Origin: Coriobacteriaceae bacterium
GTDB lineage: Bacteria > Actinomycetota > Coriobacteriia > Coriobacteriales > Atopobiaceae
Length of the DNA stretch: 64,000 bases
Assembly (NCBI GenBank): GCA_004557505.1
Contig: SFGZ01000009.1
Span: forward strand, 62,001 to 126,000
Direction: 5' to 3'
Notes under the pieces: generated by a model
What the model was told of the DNA's origin: nothing
Databases searched by the model: none
The model's input: the letters and a program-made list of their open reading frames with translations, nothing else
Translations under genes and position numbers: made by a program
Shown: one piece after another, positions 16,686 to 25,277 of the stretch
How positions within the stretch are numbered: position 1 is the first letter of the stretch
Layout of the letters: each line of letters opens with the position of its first letter

Positions 16686-17948
16686 CTACAAGTCAGACGG
16701 CAGCGCGATGTGGCCGGCCACGGCCGACGCGGCGCAGACGGCCGGGCTCGCCAGGTAGACCTCGGAGGTGGGGTCGCCCATGCGGCCGACGAAGTTGCGG
16801 TTGGTCGAGCTCACGCACCTCTCGCCTGCCGCCAGGATGCCCATGTAGCCGCCCAGGCAGGGCCCGCAGGTGGGGGTGCTCACCACGCAGTGCGCGCCGA
16901 TGAAGACGTCCATGAGGCCCTCGCGTACGCACTGCAGCCACACGGCCTGCGTCGCGGGAATCACGATGCAGCGAACGCCGTCGGCCACGGTGCGCCCGCG
17001 AAGCACCTCGGCGGCCGCGCGCATGTCCTCGATGCGACCGTTGGTGCAGGAACCAATGACGGCCTGGTCAATGGCTATATCGCGGCTCTCGGCCACGGGG
17101 TGGGTGTTGCTCGGCAGGTGCGGCCAGGAGACACACGGCACGATGTCCGCCGCATCGATCTTGATGACCTGCCTGTAGGTGGCGTCCGGGTCGGGGTGAT
17201 ACTCGGTGTACGGACGCTCGGCGCGGCCGGCAAGCCAAGCGCGTGCGGTGTCGTCCACCTCGAAGAGGCCCGCCTTGCCGCCGGCCTCGATGGCCATGTT
17301 GGCGATGGTGAGGCGTCCCTCCACCGAGAGGTCGCGGATGGTCGAGCCCGCGAACTCCATCGCGCAGTAGAGCGCGCCGTCCACGCCGATCTTGCCGATC
17401 ACGTACAGGATGACGTCCTTGGCGCTGGCGCCTTGGGGCAACTTGCCGTCCACGACGATGCGGATGGTCTCGGGCACCTTGAACCAGGCGCGCCCGGTGG
17501 CCATGCCCACGCCGGCGTCGGTGGAGCCCACGCCCGTGGAGAACGCCCCTATGCCGCCATAGGTGCAGGTGTGCGAGTCCGCGCCGATCACAAGGTCACC
17601 CGGCACCACAATGCCCTGCTCTGGCAGAAGGGCGTGCTCGATGCCCATGCAGCCCTGCTCAAAGTAGTGCGTAATGCCTGTCTCGTGCGCAAAGTCGCGC
17701 GTGATCTTGGTCTGCTCGGCGCTCTTGATGTCCTTGTTGGGACTGTAGTGGTCGGGGACAAGGCAGATTTTGTCGCGGTCGAAGACGCCCGCGCCTATCT
17801 CGCGCACGATCCGGATGGCAATGGGGGCCGTGATGTCGTTGGCGAGCACGAGGTCGAGGTCGCACTCGATGAGCTGGCCGGGCACCACCTCGTCAAGGCC
17901 CGCGTGGGCGGCGAGGATCTTCTCGGCCAGGGTCTGCGGACGTGCCAT
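16686..17948 (-). CDS. leuC: 3-isopropylmalate dehydratase large subunit LeuC
   Basis: A 420-residue aconitase-family subunit with a [4Fe-4S] cluster. Markers: GADSHTCTYGGIGAFSTGVG near residue 122, IGSCTNGRIEDMRAAA near 295 (first cluster Cys), and TPTCGPCLGGYMGIL near 355 (remaining Cys pair). The length fits the shorter LeuC/HacA type. Its ATG directly abuts the leuA stop, so the two are translationally close. Confidence 0.93.
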   Translation of the reverse strand: MARPQTLAEKILAAHAGLDEVVPGQLIECDLDLVLANDITAPIAIRIVREIGAGVFDRDKICLVPDHYSPNKDIKSAEQTKITRDFAHETGITHYFEQGCMGIEHALLPEQGIVVPGDLVIGADSHTCTYGGIGAFSTGVGSTDAGVGMATGRAWFKVPETIRIVVDGKLPQGASAKDVILYVIGKIGVDGALYCAMEFAGSTIRDLSVEGRLTIANMAIEAGGKAGLFEVDDTARAWLAGRAERPYTEYHPDPDATYRQVIKIDAADIVPCVSWPHLPSNTHPVAESRDIAIDQAVIGSCTNGRIEDMRAAAEVLRGRTVADGVRCIVIPATQAVWLQCVREGLMDVFIGAHCVVSTPTCGPCLGGYMGILAAGERCVSSTNRNFVGRMGDPTSEVYLASPAVCAASAVAGHIALPSDL

Positions 17949-19484
17949 TTACCTGCCCTCCTTTGAGCGTGCGGTCTGGATCATGCGGTTGATGGCGTTG
18001 ATGTAGGCCTTGGCGCTGGAGACCACGATATCGTTGTCGGCACCGCGACCGGTGTAGACCTTGCCATCCTCGGCGGTGATGCGCACCGTGACCTCGCCAA
18101 TGGCGTCGATGCCGCGCGTGATGGCCTTGACCGAGAACTCCGTGAGGTCGCCGCGAACGGCAACCACCTGGTCGACGGCTTTGTATGCCGCGTCGACGGG
18201 GCCGGCGCCGGTTGCGCACACGACGTGCCTCACGCCCTGCTCGTCCGCAATGGTCGCCGTGGCGGTGGGCACCAGTGGGTCGCCGCAGGAGACCTGCAGG
18301 GCGTCCAGGGTGTAGACGGCTGTGACCTCGCGCTGGCGCTCCTGCACCATGGACTCCAGGTCCTCGTCGTAGACCTCCTTCTTCTGGTCGGCAATCTCCA
18401 GAAAGCGGTTGTATATCTCGTCGAACTCGTCGTCCTTGAAGGAGTAGCCCAGCTCGGCCAGGCGGTGGCGCAGCGCGGCGTGGCCGGAGCGCGCAGAGAG
18501 GATGATCTCGGAGCCGGCGGCACCCACGTCCGCGGGGTCGATGATCTCGTAGGTGTCGCGCGACTTGAGCACGCCGTCCTGGTGGATGCCGGAGCTGTGC
18601 GCGAAGGCGTTGGCACCCACGATGGCCTTGTTGGCCTGCACGCCCATGCCGGTGATGCGGCTCACCAGGTGGCTCGCGCGCGTGAGCTCGCGGGTGTTGA
18701 TGTCGGTGTGGGCGTCAAGCTCGTCGCCGTGCATCTTGATGGCCATGACGACCTCCTCGAGCGCGGTGTTGCCGGCGCGCTCGCCCAGGCCGTTGATGGT
18801 GCATTCGATCTGCGTGGCGCCATATCTGACGCCGGCGAGGGCAAGTGCAGTGGCCATGCCCAGGTCGTTGTGGGTGTGGACGCTGATGGTGACGTTCTCG
18901 ATCCCACGCACGTTATCGGCCAGCCCCTTGATGCGCGCGCCAAAGGCATCTGGCATCTGATAGCCGGTGGTATCCGGAATGTTGACCACGGTCGCGCCCG
19001 CATCGACAGCGGCCTGGATCACGCGCTCCAAAAACTTCTGGTCCGCACGACCCGCGTCCTCGGCGTAGAACTCAACGTCCTCGACGTAGCGCTTGGCGTA
19101 CCTCACGCAGTGGATGGCCCGCTCGACGCACTCGTCCTCGGTGATGCGGAGCTTCTCGCGCAGGTGTTGCGGAGAGACGCCCAGGCCCGTGTGGATGCGC
19201 GGGCGCTTGGCGGTCTTCAGCGCCTCGGCCGCGCGGTCGATATCCTTGTCGACGGCGCGCGTGAGGCCAACGACCACGGCGTCGTCGCCAGCAAGGCGGC
19301 CTATCTCCTGGACCGAGCGGAAGTCGCCCGGAGACGAGATGGGAAAGCCCGCCTCGATGACGTCAACGTGCAGGCGAAGCAGCTGCTGCGCGATGACGAG
19401 CTTCTCCTCGGTGTTCATGGATGCGCCGGGCGACTGCTCGCCGTCGCGCAACGTGGTGTCGAAGATGGCGATCTTGCGGGTCAC
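17949..19484 (-). CDS. leuA: 2-isopropylmalate synthase LeuA
   Basis: A 511-residue enzyme that condenses 2-oxoisovalerate with acetyl-CoA, the first committed step to leucine. N-terminal catalytic motifs: FDTTLRDGEQSPGASMN (metal/substrate site), EAGFPISSPGDF, and the metal ligands in SVHTHNDLGMATA. Then GLGERAGNTALEEV, and a C-terminal regulatory domain of about 120 residues (leucine feedback site). The start is a GTG at 19484 behind GGAGGT; upstream in-frame codons fall in the attenuator region and were rejected. It heads leuA-leuC-leuD-leuB. Confidence 0.94.
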   Translation of the reverse strand: MTRKIAIFDTTLRDGEQSPGASMNTEEKLVIAQQLLRLHVDVIEAGFPISSPGDFRSVQEIGRLAGDDAVVVGLTRAVDKDIDRAAEALKTAKRPRIHTGLGVSPQHLREKLRITEDECVERAIHCVRYAKRYVEDVEFYAEDAGRADQKFLERVIQAAVDAGATVVNIPDTTGYQMPDAFGARIKGLADNVRGIENVTISVHTHNDLGMATALALAGVRYGATQIECTINGLGERAGNTALEEVVMAIKMHGDELDAHTDINTRELTRASHLVSRITGMGVQANKAIVGANAFAHSSGIHQDGVLKSRDTYEIIDPADVGAAGSEIILSARSGHAALRHRLAELGYSFKDDEFDEIYNRFLEIADQKKEVYDEDLESMVQERQREVTAVYTLDALQVSCGDPLVPTATATIADEQGVRHVVCATGAGPVDAAYKAVDQVVAVRGDLTEFSVKAITRGIDAIGEVTVRITAEDGKVYTGRGADNDIVVSSAKAYINAINRMIQTARSKEGR

Positions 19485-19528
19485 TGCTACCTCCAATAGA
19501 CATGGGCCTAGGACCTGGCACCGGGCTG

Positions 19529-19579
19529 CCTTGGGATGGTGGCATGACACAACACGACCCAGCCGCCGCTATCCCAAGG
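19529..19579 (-). promoter_or_regulatory. Hairpin in the leu leader (candidate attenuator element)
   Basis: Perfect 9-bp arms CCTTGGGAT (19529-19537) and ATCCCAAGG (19571-19579) lie between the leader peptide stop and leuA. There is no uridine tract, so control may act through competing structure or a pseudoknot rather than a classical terminator. The mechanism is inferred from position. Confidence 0.5.
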
Positions 19580-19627
19580 GGGACGCGAACGCAAGCTGGG
19601 CCTGATGATGCCTGCTGGACCTCGGGC

Positions 19628-19714
19628 CTAGCGTGCGCTCGCGCACATAAGCTCTAGGCCGAGTAGATCGAGAGCGGAAAGGTCAACGGACAGCCCCTGG
19701 CAATGCATGTGCAT
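19628..19714 (-). CDS. leu operon leader peptide
   Basis: A 28-residue ORF with a GGGAGAGGAC ribosome site. It begins MHMHCQ and contains seven leucines, four within LDLLGLEL. Two of the leucine codons are CTA, rare in a genome of this GC content, which would sharpen ribosome stalling when Leu-tRNA is short. It lies 143 bases upstream of leuA on the same strand. Leucine-rich leader peptides before leuA are established in actinobacteria; this is a strong positional match. Confidence 0.75.
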   Translation of the reverse strand: MHMHCQGLSVDLSALDLLGLELMCASAR

Positions 19715-19900
19715 GTCCTCTCCCTTCCCAGCCGCGGCTGCGGTGTGCAGCCGATTGCGGCTACTTTGCCACAGCCGCAAGTCGGAAGTCCTGGAGTTCT
19801 GAGAGCGGTAGCCTAACGGAAACATTGCGAGGACGTCTCGCGCGGCGGACTTCGCACGGCCCGCCATACCGAGGAATTGCTTTAGATCGCTCTTCTCCCC

Positions 19901-20110
19901 GCATAAAATGCCTTTATCGAACGGGGTTTCGCGAGCTCATGCACAAACACGCTCTATCGAACATGGCCTCGAATGGCGCGACATCAGGCATCAAACTACA
20001 TATGTAAATTTTTTGCATATTCTACTGCATATTTCCATTATTTTGCAAATATAGTTAGATTGTTGATAACGAGCTCCGAAAAGCCCTGTTCGATGGAGCG
20101 ATTTTGTGCA
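19901..20110. repeat. AT-rich dispersed element with 24-bp inverted ends (copy 1)
   Basis: Inverted arms at 19940-19963 and 20087-20110 (21 of 24 positions pair; cores CTATCGAACA and TGTTCGATGG) enclose about 120 bases of strikingly AT-rich DNA. A half-site with the same core (TTTATCGAACGGGG) precedes the left arm. The same layout recurs at 53875-54123. It sits upstream of the leu leader on the minus strand, so it may include the leu promoter. No protein is encoded between 19715 and 20264. Confidence 0.7.
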
Positions 20111-20264
20111 GCTGCGCCACCTCTGGAGCGCAGAGTCCGTCTCGCCATCTCCTCGGAATTCGATTGCCACGCAATCTGCTGCGGAGATATCACATAGCCC
20201 GCTCTTCTGCTCTGGGCCACCACGCGGCAGCGCCCGGAGCCGTCCGCCGCCGACACCGGCGGCG

Positions 20265-21143
20265 CTACAGCCCCAGCCCGGCGGCACCCCTCGTGCGGAA
20301 GAGCTCTATCATCTCGCCGGTAAGGCTCGCATGGTCGTTGGCACGCTCAAGCGGGATCTCGTCCGGCGCAAACCAGCGCGCCTCGGCAAGCTCCTGGTGG
20401 TCCGTGCGGATGCGCCGACTCCCGTCCACGTGGCACCAGAACCCCATAAGCAGCGTGTCCGAGAAGGGCCAGGGCTGGCTCTTGTAGAAGCGCAGGTCGC
20501 GCACACGCAGTCCCACCTCCTCCATGACCTCACGGCGCACGGTGTCTTCCACGGGCTCTCCGATCTCGGTAAAGCCGGCGACGAGCGCCCACAGCTTGGG
20601 CGAGCGTCCCTGGTAGCGCGTGAGCACAACCCGCTCGCCATCCGTCACGGCAGCAATCACGCCCGGCTGTATCTTGGGATAGACGATCCTGGCGCAGTTG
20701 GGGCACACAATCTCGCGGCTACGCGGCGCAAGCTCCATGTCGTGCCCGCAGCGCGAGCAGAACCTGTTGTCCCGGTACCACGCCGCAAGCTGGGAGCCCA
20801 CGGCCGTGGCGAACGCAAGGTCAGAAGGCCCAACGCCACGAAGCCACCCCACGCGCTCGTAGGTGAAGCCCGTCGGCATAGCGACCTTTTCGTCCAGCGC
20901 GAGGAAGAAGTCGTTCTCGCCGATGCGGAAAAGGTAGACGGTGCGCTCGGGCTGCGTGGGGTAATCCGCCAGGTGCGGCAGCCCGATCGTCTCGCCCGAG
21001 GAGAACTCATCGGCGACGCGCTCGCCGATGGCCACCACGCGCACGAGCGCAGAGCGTTCGCGGTAGTGCAGCACGTAGCTCTCGGTCCGGGCTTCCTTGG
21101 GTTCGAAGTGGTTGTCAAACCGCCTGCCCGTCTCTTGGATCAC
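20265..21143 (-). CDS. nudC: NAD(+) diphosphatase NudC (Nudix)
   Basis: A roughly 290-residue protein with the NudC layout: an N-terminal domain, a zinc ribbon (FCSRCGHDMEL…CPNCARIVYP) near residue 135, then a Nudix box GFTEIGEPVEDTVRREVMEE near 195, and the NudC hallmark SQPWPFSDTLLMGF. Characterised members cleave NAD(H) to NMN and AMP and can remove NAD caps from RNA. I prefer the GTG at 21143, with AGAGGGGAG upstream; the ATG at 21167 lies in a palindromic repeat without a ribosome site. Confidence 0.88.
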   Translation of the reverse strand: MIQETGRRFDNHFEPKEARTESYVLHYRERSALVRVVAIGERVADEFSSGETIGLPHLADYPTQPERTVYLFRIGENDFFLALDEKVAMPTGFTYERVGWLRGVGPSDLAFATAVGSQLAAWYRDNRFCSRCGHDMELAPRSREIVCPNCARIVYPKIQPGVIAAVTDGERVVLTRYQGRSPKLWALVAGFTEIGEPVEDTVRREVMEEVGLRVRDLRFYKSQPWPFSDTLLMGFWCHVDGSRRIRTDHQELAEARWFAPDEIPLERANDHASLTGEMIELFRTRGAAGLGL

Positions 21144-21160
21144 ATCCACTCCCCTCTGAT

Positions 21161-21187
21161 GAGACAAAGGGGCAGTCCCCTTGTCTC
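21161..21187. repeat. Palindrome GAGACAAAGGGG/CCCCTTGTCTC
   Basis: Near-perfect inverted repeat (one extra A in the left arm, 3-base loop) between the nudC 5' end and the degV gene. A degenerate copy lies at 6917-6940. It may be a REP-like intergenic repeat or a bidirectional regulatory hairpin. Confidence 0.5.
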
Positions 21188-21242
21188 CTGTACAATGGGC
21201 GTCGAAATATCACCGCCATGCACCCATCCCGCGGAGGTGCCC

Positions 21243-22103
21243 ATGACAGACTACATCCTCGTCACCGAGACCGGCTCTGACATCCACGAGGAGACCGCCC
21301 GCCGCCACGGCATCCTGGTGGTCCCCATGCACGTGAACTTTGGCGACATCTCCCGCGATGACGACACCTTCCCACCGGAGGAGCTGTACGAATACTACAA
21401 GGCCTCGGGGAAGCTCCCCCAGACCTCTGGCTGCGTGCCCGCCGACTTCACCAAGGCCTTCGACCGCATCCACGAGAAGTACCCCACCGCCAAGATCCTC
21501 TACCTTGCCTACTCCGCCGCAACCACGGTCTCCTACCGCAGTGCGCATCTGGCCGCCGAGGGCCGCGACTATGTGACCATGGTGGACACCAAGTCCGTCT
21601 CTAGTGCGCTGCGCCTTGTGGTCACCAACGTAGCCCGCATGATGGAGGTCAACCCCGATGCCACGGAAGACGAGGTAAAGGCCTTTGTGGAGGGCCAGGT
21701 GCGTCGCATCCGCTTTGCCTTCATCCCGGGCGACCTTGAGTACCTGCGTGCGGGCGGCCGCCTCTCCAACGTGGCGTTCCTCGGGGCCACGCTTTTGCGC
21801 ATCAAGCCCACGGTCGAGGTGCTTGACGGCAAGCTCGTGGCCACGAAGAAGCGTCGCGGCGCCATGGTCAGGTGCGTGGGCCAGCTCGTCGAGGAGTTCG
21901 TGAGCCGCGAGCCCATGGATCTCTCGCGTGTGAACCTCACCTACACAGTGGGCGGCGCGCCCGACCCCATCATCCGCGCGGTGGTCGAGAAGATCCTGCG
22001 CGACCACGGGGCGCAGGAGATCGAGTGGGTCAAGTCCGGATGCGTGATAGCGACCCACGGTGGCCCAGGTGCCTTCGGCATCGCGGCGGTGGCGGCCGAG
22101 TAG
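21243..22103 (+). CDS. DegV family fatty-acid-binding protein (1)
   Basis: A 286-residue DegV/FakB-type protein. These bind a fatty acid and present it to the FakA kinase in Gram-positive bacteria. N-terminal ILVTETGSDI, the TSGCVPADF loop near residue 60, YSAATTVSYRSA near 95, and the family segment GDLEYLRAGGRLSNVAFLG near 165 are all present. The start follows GGAGGTG. No fakA-like gene is in the window. A second, divergent DegV is at 25278. Confidence 0.88.
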   Translation: MTDYILVTETGSDIHEETARRHGILVVPMHVNFGDISRDDDTFPPEELYEYYKASGKLPQTSGCVPADFTKAFDRIHEKYPTAKILYLAYSAATTVSYRSAHLAAEGRDYVTMVDTKSVSSALRLVVTNVARMMEVNPDATEDEVKAFVEGQVRRIRFAFIPGDLEYLRAGGRLSNVAFLGATLLRIKPTVEVLDGKLVATKKRRGAMVRCVGQLVEEFVSREPMDLSRVNLTYTVGGAPDPIIRAVVEKILRDHGAQEIEWVKSGCVIATHGGPGAFGIAAVAAE

Positions 22104-22222
22104 GGCGCACCTTCCGGCCCGCCCGGCCCCAGCCACGGGCACCGCCAACCCCGCGCCCCCGCTCCCGGCCCCCGCGCAGCCGGCGGTGCCGCAAGCCGCC
22201 GCTGGCCCGCGTCGCGCCCCGC

Positions 22223-23137
22223 TCACGCGCGCCGCGACGGGGCCCTCCTCGCCAGCGTGGGCCCAAGCTCGCTTGCAAGCACGGCCACAAAGATGAGGGC
22301 GAAGCCCGCCACCAAGCGCGGCGTGAGCCGCTCGCCATAGAAGAGCACGCTCGCCGCCACGGCAAAGACGCTCTCGAGGGAGAGCAGAAGCGACGCCTGC
22401 GCCGGCGGGACCACAACCTGCGCCGCGTTCTGGATTGCGCTGCACGCGCATGAGGCGAGCACCACCATATACGCGAGCGACCACCAAAACGAGCCGTCCA
22501 GGCTCGCAAAATCTACCTGAGGCTCACCCAGGGCGAGCGAGAAAACCCAGCAGATCGCGCAGGTCACGGTCATCTGGACCACCGTGAGCGTCATCACGTC
22601 GTGAGCGCTCGCGAACCTGGCCACGCACACGATCTGCGCGGCATAGAGCAGGGCGGAGAGGAGCGTGAGCCGCTCGCCCATGCCCAAGGACGGCACGAGG
22701 TCGTCACCCAGCGAGATGAGGCCAACACCAAGCACGCACGGCCCTGCCGCCAGAAGCACCATGGCGCCCGGCCGCCGCCGCGCCACGATCCAGTTCACGA
22801 ATGGCACCAGCACGCAGTAGATGGCGGTGAGAAATGCGTTCCTGCCGGGCGTGGTGTATGTGAGGCCCACGTTCTGCACCGCATAGGCCGCGCCCGCGAG
22901 CACGCCCAGGATGCCCCCGGCAAAAAGGTGGCTCCAGTCGAGGCTGTCACGCAGGCGCCGCCAGCACACGGCGCCAAGGAGCAGCGAGGCGAGAAGGAAC
23001 CTCAGCGCCATGAGCGAGCAGGCGGGCACCGCATCGAGCGACCCCTTGATCACGACGAAGGAGCCTCCCCAGAGCAGGGCGCAGCCGGTGAGGGCCAGCT
23101 TCCAGGCCCACATGGGTATGTCTCGCGCGTTTGGCAT
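22223..23137 (-). CDS. EamA/DMT-family transporter
   Basis: A 304-residue membrane protein of about ten helices with the internal two-fold EamA repeat. The first repeat opens ALTGCALLWGGSFVVIKG; the second contains ALLYAAQIVCVARF and PPAQASLLLSLESVFAVAAS with GERLT near the end. Drug/metabolite transporter superfamily; substrate not predictable. It is convergent with degV and divergent from the NifU-like gene. Confidence 0.85.
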   Translation of the reverse strand: MPNARDIPMWAWKLALTGCALLWGGSFVVIKGSLDAVPACSLMALRFLLASLLLGAVCWRRLRDSLDWSHLFAGGILGVLAGAAYAVQNVGLTYTTPGRNAFLTAIYCVLVPFVNWIVARRRPGAMVLLAAGPCVLGVGLISLGDDLVPSLGMGERLTLLSALLYAAQIVCVARFASAHDVMTLTVVQMTVTCAICWVFSLALGEPQVDFASLDGSFWWSLAYMVVLASCACSAIQNAAQVVVPPAQASLLLSLESVFAVAASVLFYGERLTPRLVAGFALIFVAVLASELGPTLARRAPSRRA

Positions 23138-23334
23138 GCGGGCGATTATACGACCCGAGAACGGTCCCGCGCCGCAGGCGCAGGGATTTTTCCCTCACTC
23201 GCCTTCGCAACCCCGCGCATGCCGTAAACTTGAAAGCGCTGGAGGATTCCGGCACCAGAGCTCTTGCCGGCACGGCCGGCAACGATCGCGTCGGTGCAAG
23301 GGGCACCGACGAGGGAGTTCGGAGAGGAGAACAC

Positions 23335-24069
23335 ATGCAGTATTCGGCAGAAGTGGAGCGCATGTGCCCGGTTGCCAAGGGTGCATACCACGGACCGGCG
23401 CCCATCCCCGAGGAGGGCAAGTGGGTCCAGGCCAAGGAGATCGCTGACATCTCCGGCTACACCCACGGCGTTGGTTGGTGCGCCCCGCAGCAGGGTGCCT
23501 GCAAGCTCAGCCTCAACGTCAAGAACGGCGTCATTGAGGAGTGCCTCATCGAGACCATCGGCTGCTCGGGCATGACGCACTCCGCCGCCATGGCCGCCGA
23601 GATCCTCCCCAAGAAGACCATCCTCGAGGCCCTGAACACCGACCTCGTGTGCGACGCCATCAACGTCGCCATGCGCGAGCTGTTCCTGCAGATCGTCTAC
23701 GGCCGCAGCCAGACCGCCTTCTCAGAGGACGGCCTGCCCGTGGGCACCGGCCTCGACGACCTTGGCAAGGGCCTGCGCTCCATGGTGGGCACCATGTACG
23801 GCACCGCCGCCAAGGGCGCACGTTACCTCGAGCTCACCCAGGGCTACGTCACCCGCATGGCCATCAACAAGAACGACGAGATCGTGGGCTTCGAGTTCCT
23901 CAACCTCGGCAAGTTCACCGATGCGGTCAAGGCCGGCGTCGACCCCGCGCAGGCCGTCCAGAAGGCCATGGGCCACTACGGCCAGTGGGACCAGGCTGTG
24001 AAGTTCATCGATCCCCGCACCGACGAGGAGACCCACAGCACCGAGTCCACGTTCCCCGTCCACGAGTAA
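23335..24069 (+). CDS. NifU/IscU-like scaffold protein of the GGGtGRT pair
   Basis: A 244-residue protein with an IscU-like core: GWCAPQQGACKLSLNVKNG near residue 50 and LIETIGCSGMTHSAAMAAEIL near 80 supply candidate cluster-binding cysteines. A large C-terminal extension is not found in IscU. The ATG at 23335 follows GGAGAGGAG. It is always-neighbour family material: genes of this type typically precede a GGGtGRT gene, as here with a 29-base gap. The true role is unknown; Fe-S assembly or transfer is an inference from the core fold. Confidence 0.82.
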   Translation: MQYSAEVERMCPVAKGAYHGPAPIPEEGKWVQAKEIADISGYTHGVGWCAPQQGACKLSLNVKNGVIEECLIETIGCSGMTHSAAMAAEILPKKTILEALNTDLVCDAINVAMRELFLQIVYGRSQTAFSEDGLPVGTGLDDLGKGLRSMVGTMYGTAAKGARYLELTQGYVTRMAINKNDEIVGFEFLNLGKFTDAVKAGVDPAQAVQKAMGHYGQWDQAVKFIDPRTDEETHSTESTFPVHE

Positions 24070-24098
24070 CTCCGATAAGAGAGAAGGAGGTACAGCAC

Positions 24099-25115
24099 AT
24101 GGCCATCACGTTCGAAGGCTACGAGCGCCGCATCGCCCAGATCGACAAGGCGTGCGAGCAGTACGGCATCAAGGACCTCGAGGAGGCCCTCAAGCTCTGC
24201 TGCGACCGTGGCTTCAACCCCTATGACATCACCGCCAACATCCAGTCCATCGCGTTCGAGAACGCAAAGTGGGCCTATACCCTGGGCTGCGCCATCGCGC
24301 TGAAGAAAGCCGAGAAGGGCGGCCTCACCACGGCCTCCGAGGCCGCTGCCGCCATCGGCGAGGGCCTGCAGGCCTTCTGCGTCCCCGGCTCCGTCGCCGA
24401 CGACCGCAAGGTAGGCCTTGGTCACGGCAACCTGGGCGCCATGCTTCTCGGCGAGGACACCGAGTGCTTCGCGTTTTTGGCCGGCCACGAGTCCTTCGCC
24501 GCCGCCGAGGGCGCCATCGGCATCGCCAACAACGCCAACAAGGCCCGCAAGAAACCGCTCCGCGTCATCCTGAACGGCCTCGGCAAGGACGCCGCCCAGA
24601 TCATCGCCCGCATCAACGGCTTCACCTACGTGAGGACGCAGTTCGACTACTACACGAGCGAGCTCAAGGTCGTCGAGACGATCCCCTACTCCGACGGCCC
24701 GCGCGCCAAGGTCAACTGCTACGGTGCCGACGACGTCCGCGAGGGCGTTGCCGTCATGTGGCACGAGAACGTCGACATCTCGATCACCGGCAACTCCACC
24801 AACCCCACGCGCTTCCAGCACCCCGTTGCGGGCACCTACTTCAAGGAGCGCGTGCTTGCCGGCAAGAAGTACTTCTCCGTGGCGTCGGGCGGCGGCACCG
24901 GCCGCACCCTGCACCCGGACAACATGGCTGCCGGCCCCGCCTCCTACGGCATGACCGACACCATGGGTCGCATGCACTCCAGCGCCCAGTTCGCCGGCTC
25001 CAGCTCCGTGCCCGCGCACGTCGACATGATGGGCCTCATCGGCATGGGCAACAACCCCATGGTCGGCTGCACCGTGGCGTGCGCCGTCGCCGTCGAGGAG
25101 TCGCTCAAGAAGTAG
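24099..25115 (+). CDS. GGGtGRT protein family (function unknown)
   Basis: A 338-residue protein named for its signature, seen here as SGGGTGRTLHPDNMAAGPA near residue 268. It is followed by HSSAQFAGSSSVPAHVDMMG and MGNNPMVGCTVACAVAVEES, with conserved Cys residues. The ATG at 24099 has an optimal GGAGG site. It forms a two-gene operon with the NifU-like protein and ends in a strong terminator. The family is widespread in anaerobes, and I know of no established biochemical function. Confidence 0.87.
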   Translation: MAITFEGYERRIAQIDKACEQYGIKDLEEALKLCCDRGFNPYDITANIQSIAFENAKWAYTLGCAIALKKAEKGGLTTASEAAAAIGEGLQAFCVPGSVADDRKVGLGHGNLGAMLLGEDTECFAFLAGHESFAAAEGAIGIANNANKARKKPLRVILNGLGKDAAQIIARINGFTYVRTQFDYYTSELKVVETIPYSDGPRAKVNCYGADDVREGVAVMWHENVDISITGNSTNPTRFQHPVAGTYFKERVLAGKKYFSVASGGGTGRTLHPDNMAAGPASYGMTDTMGRMHSSAQFAGSSSVPAHVDMMGLIGMGNNPMVGCTVACAVAVEESLKK

Positions 25116-25148
25116 GCTCGCGCCCCCGGCACCGCCTGCTCTGACCGG

Positions 25149-25179
25149 GACCGCCACCTTGGAGTGGCGGTCCTTTTTG
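25149..25179 (+). terminator. Rho-independent terminator after the GGGtGRT gene
   Basis: Perfect 10-bp stem GGACCGCCAC / GTGGCGGTCC with a 6-base loop, followed by five T residues. Confidence 0.92.
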
Positions 25180-25277
25180 GCAGGAGGGGCCGCCGACGGG
25201 GTTCGGCACCGTGCGCGATCCTGAGACATGCACCGCTATACTTTGCTCGAACGCATTTGTCCACCGACGGAGGAACC

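Noticed and set aside
19485..19627. T-box or SAM-type riboswitch before leuA
   Set aside because: No T-box sequence (TGGNACC context with a specifier loop) could be aligned, and the Leu-rich ORF explains the leader better.
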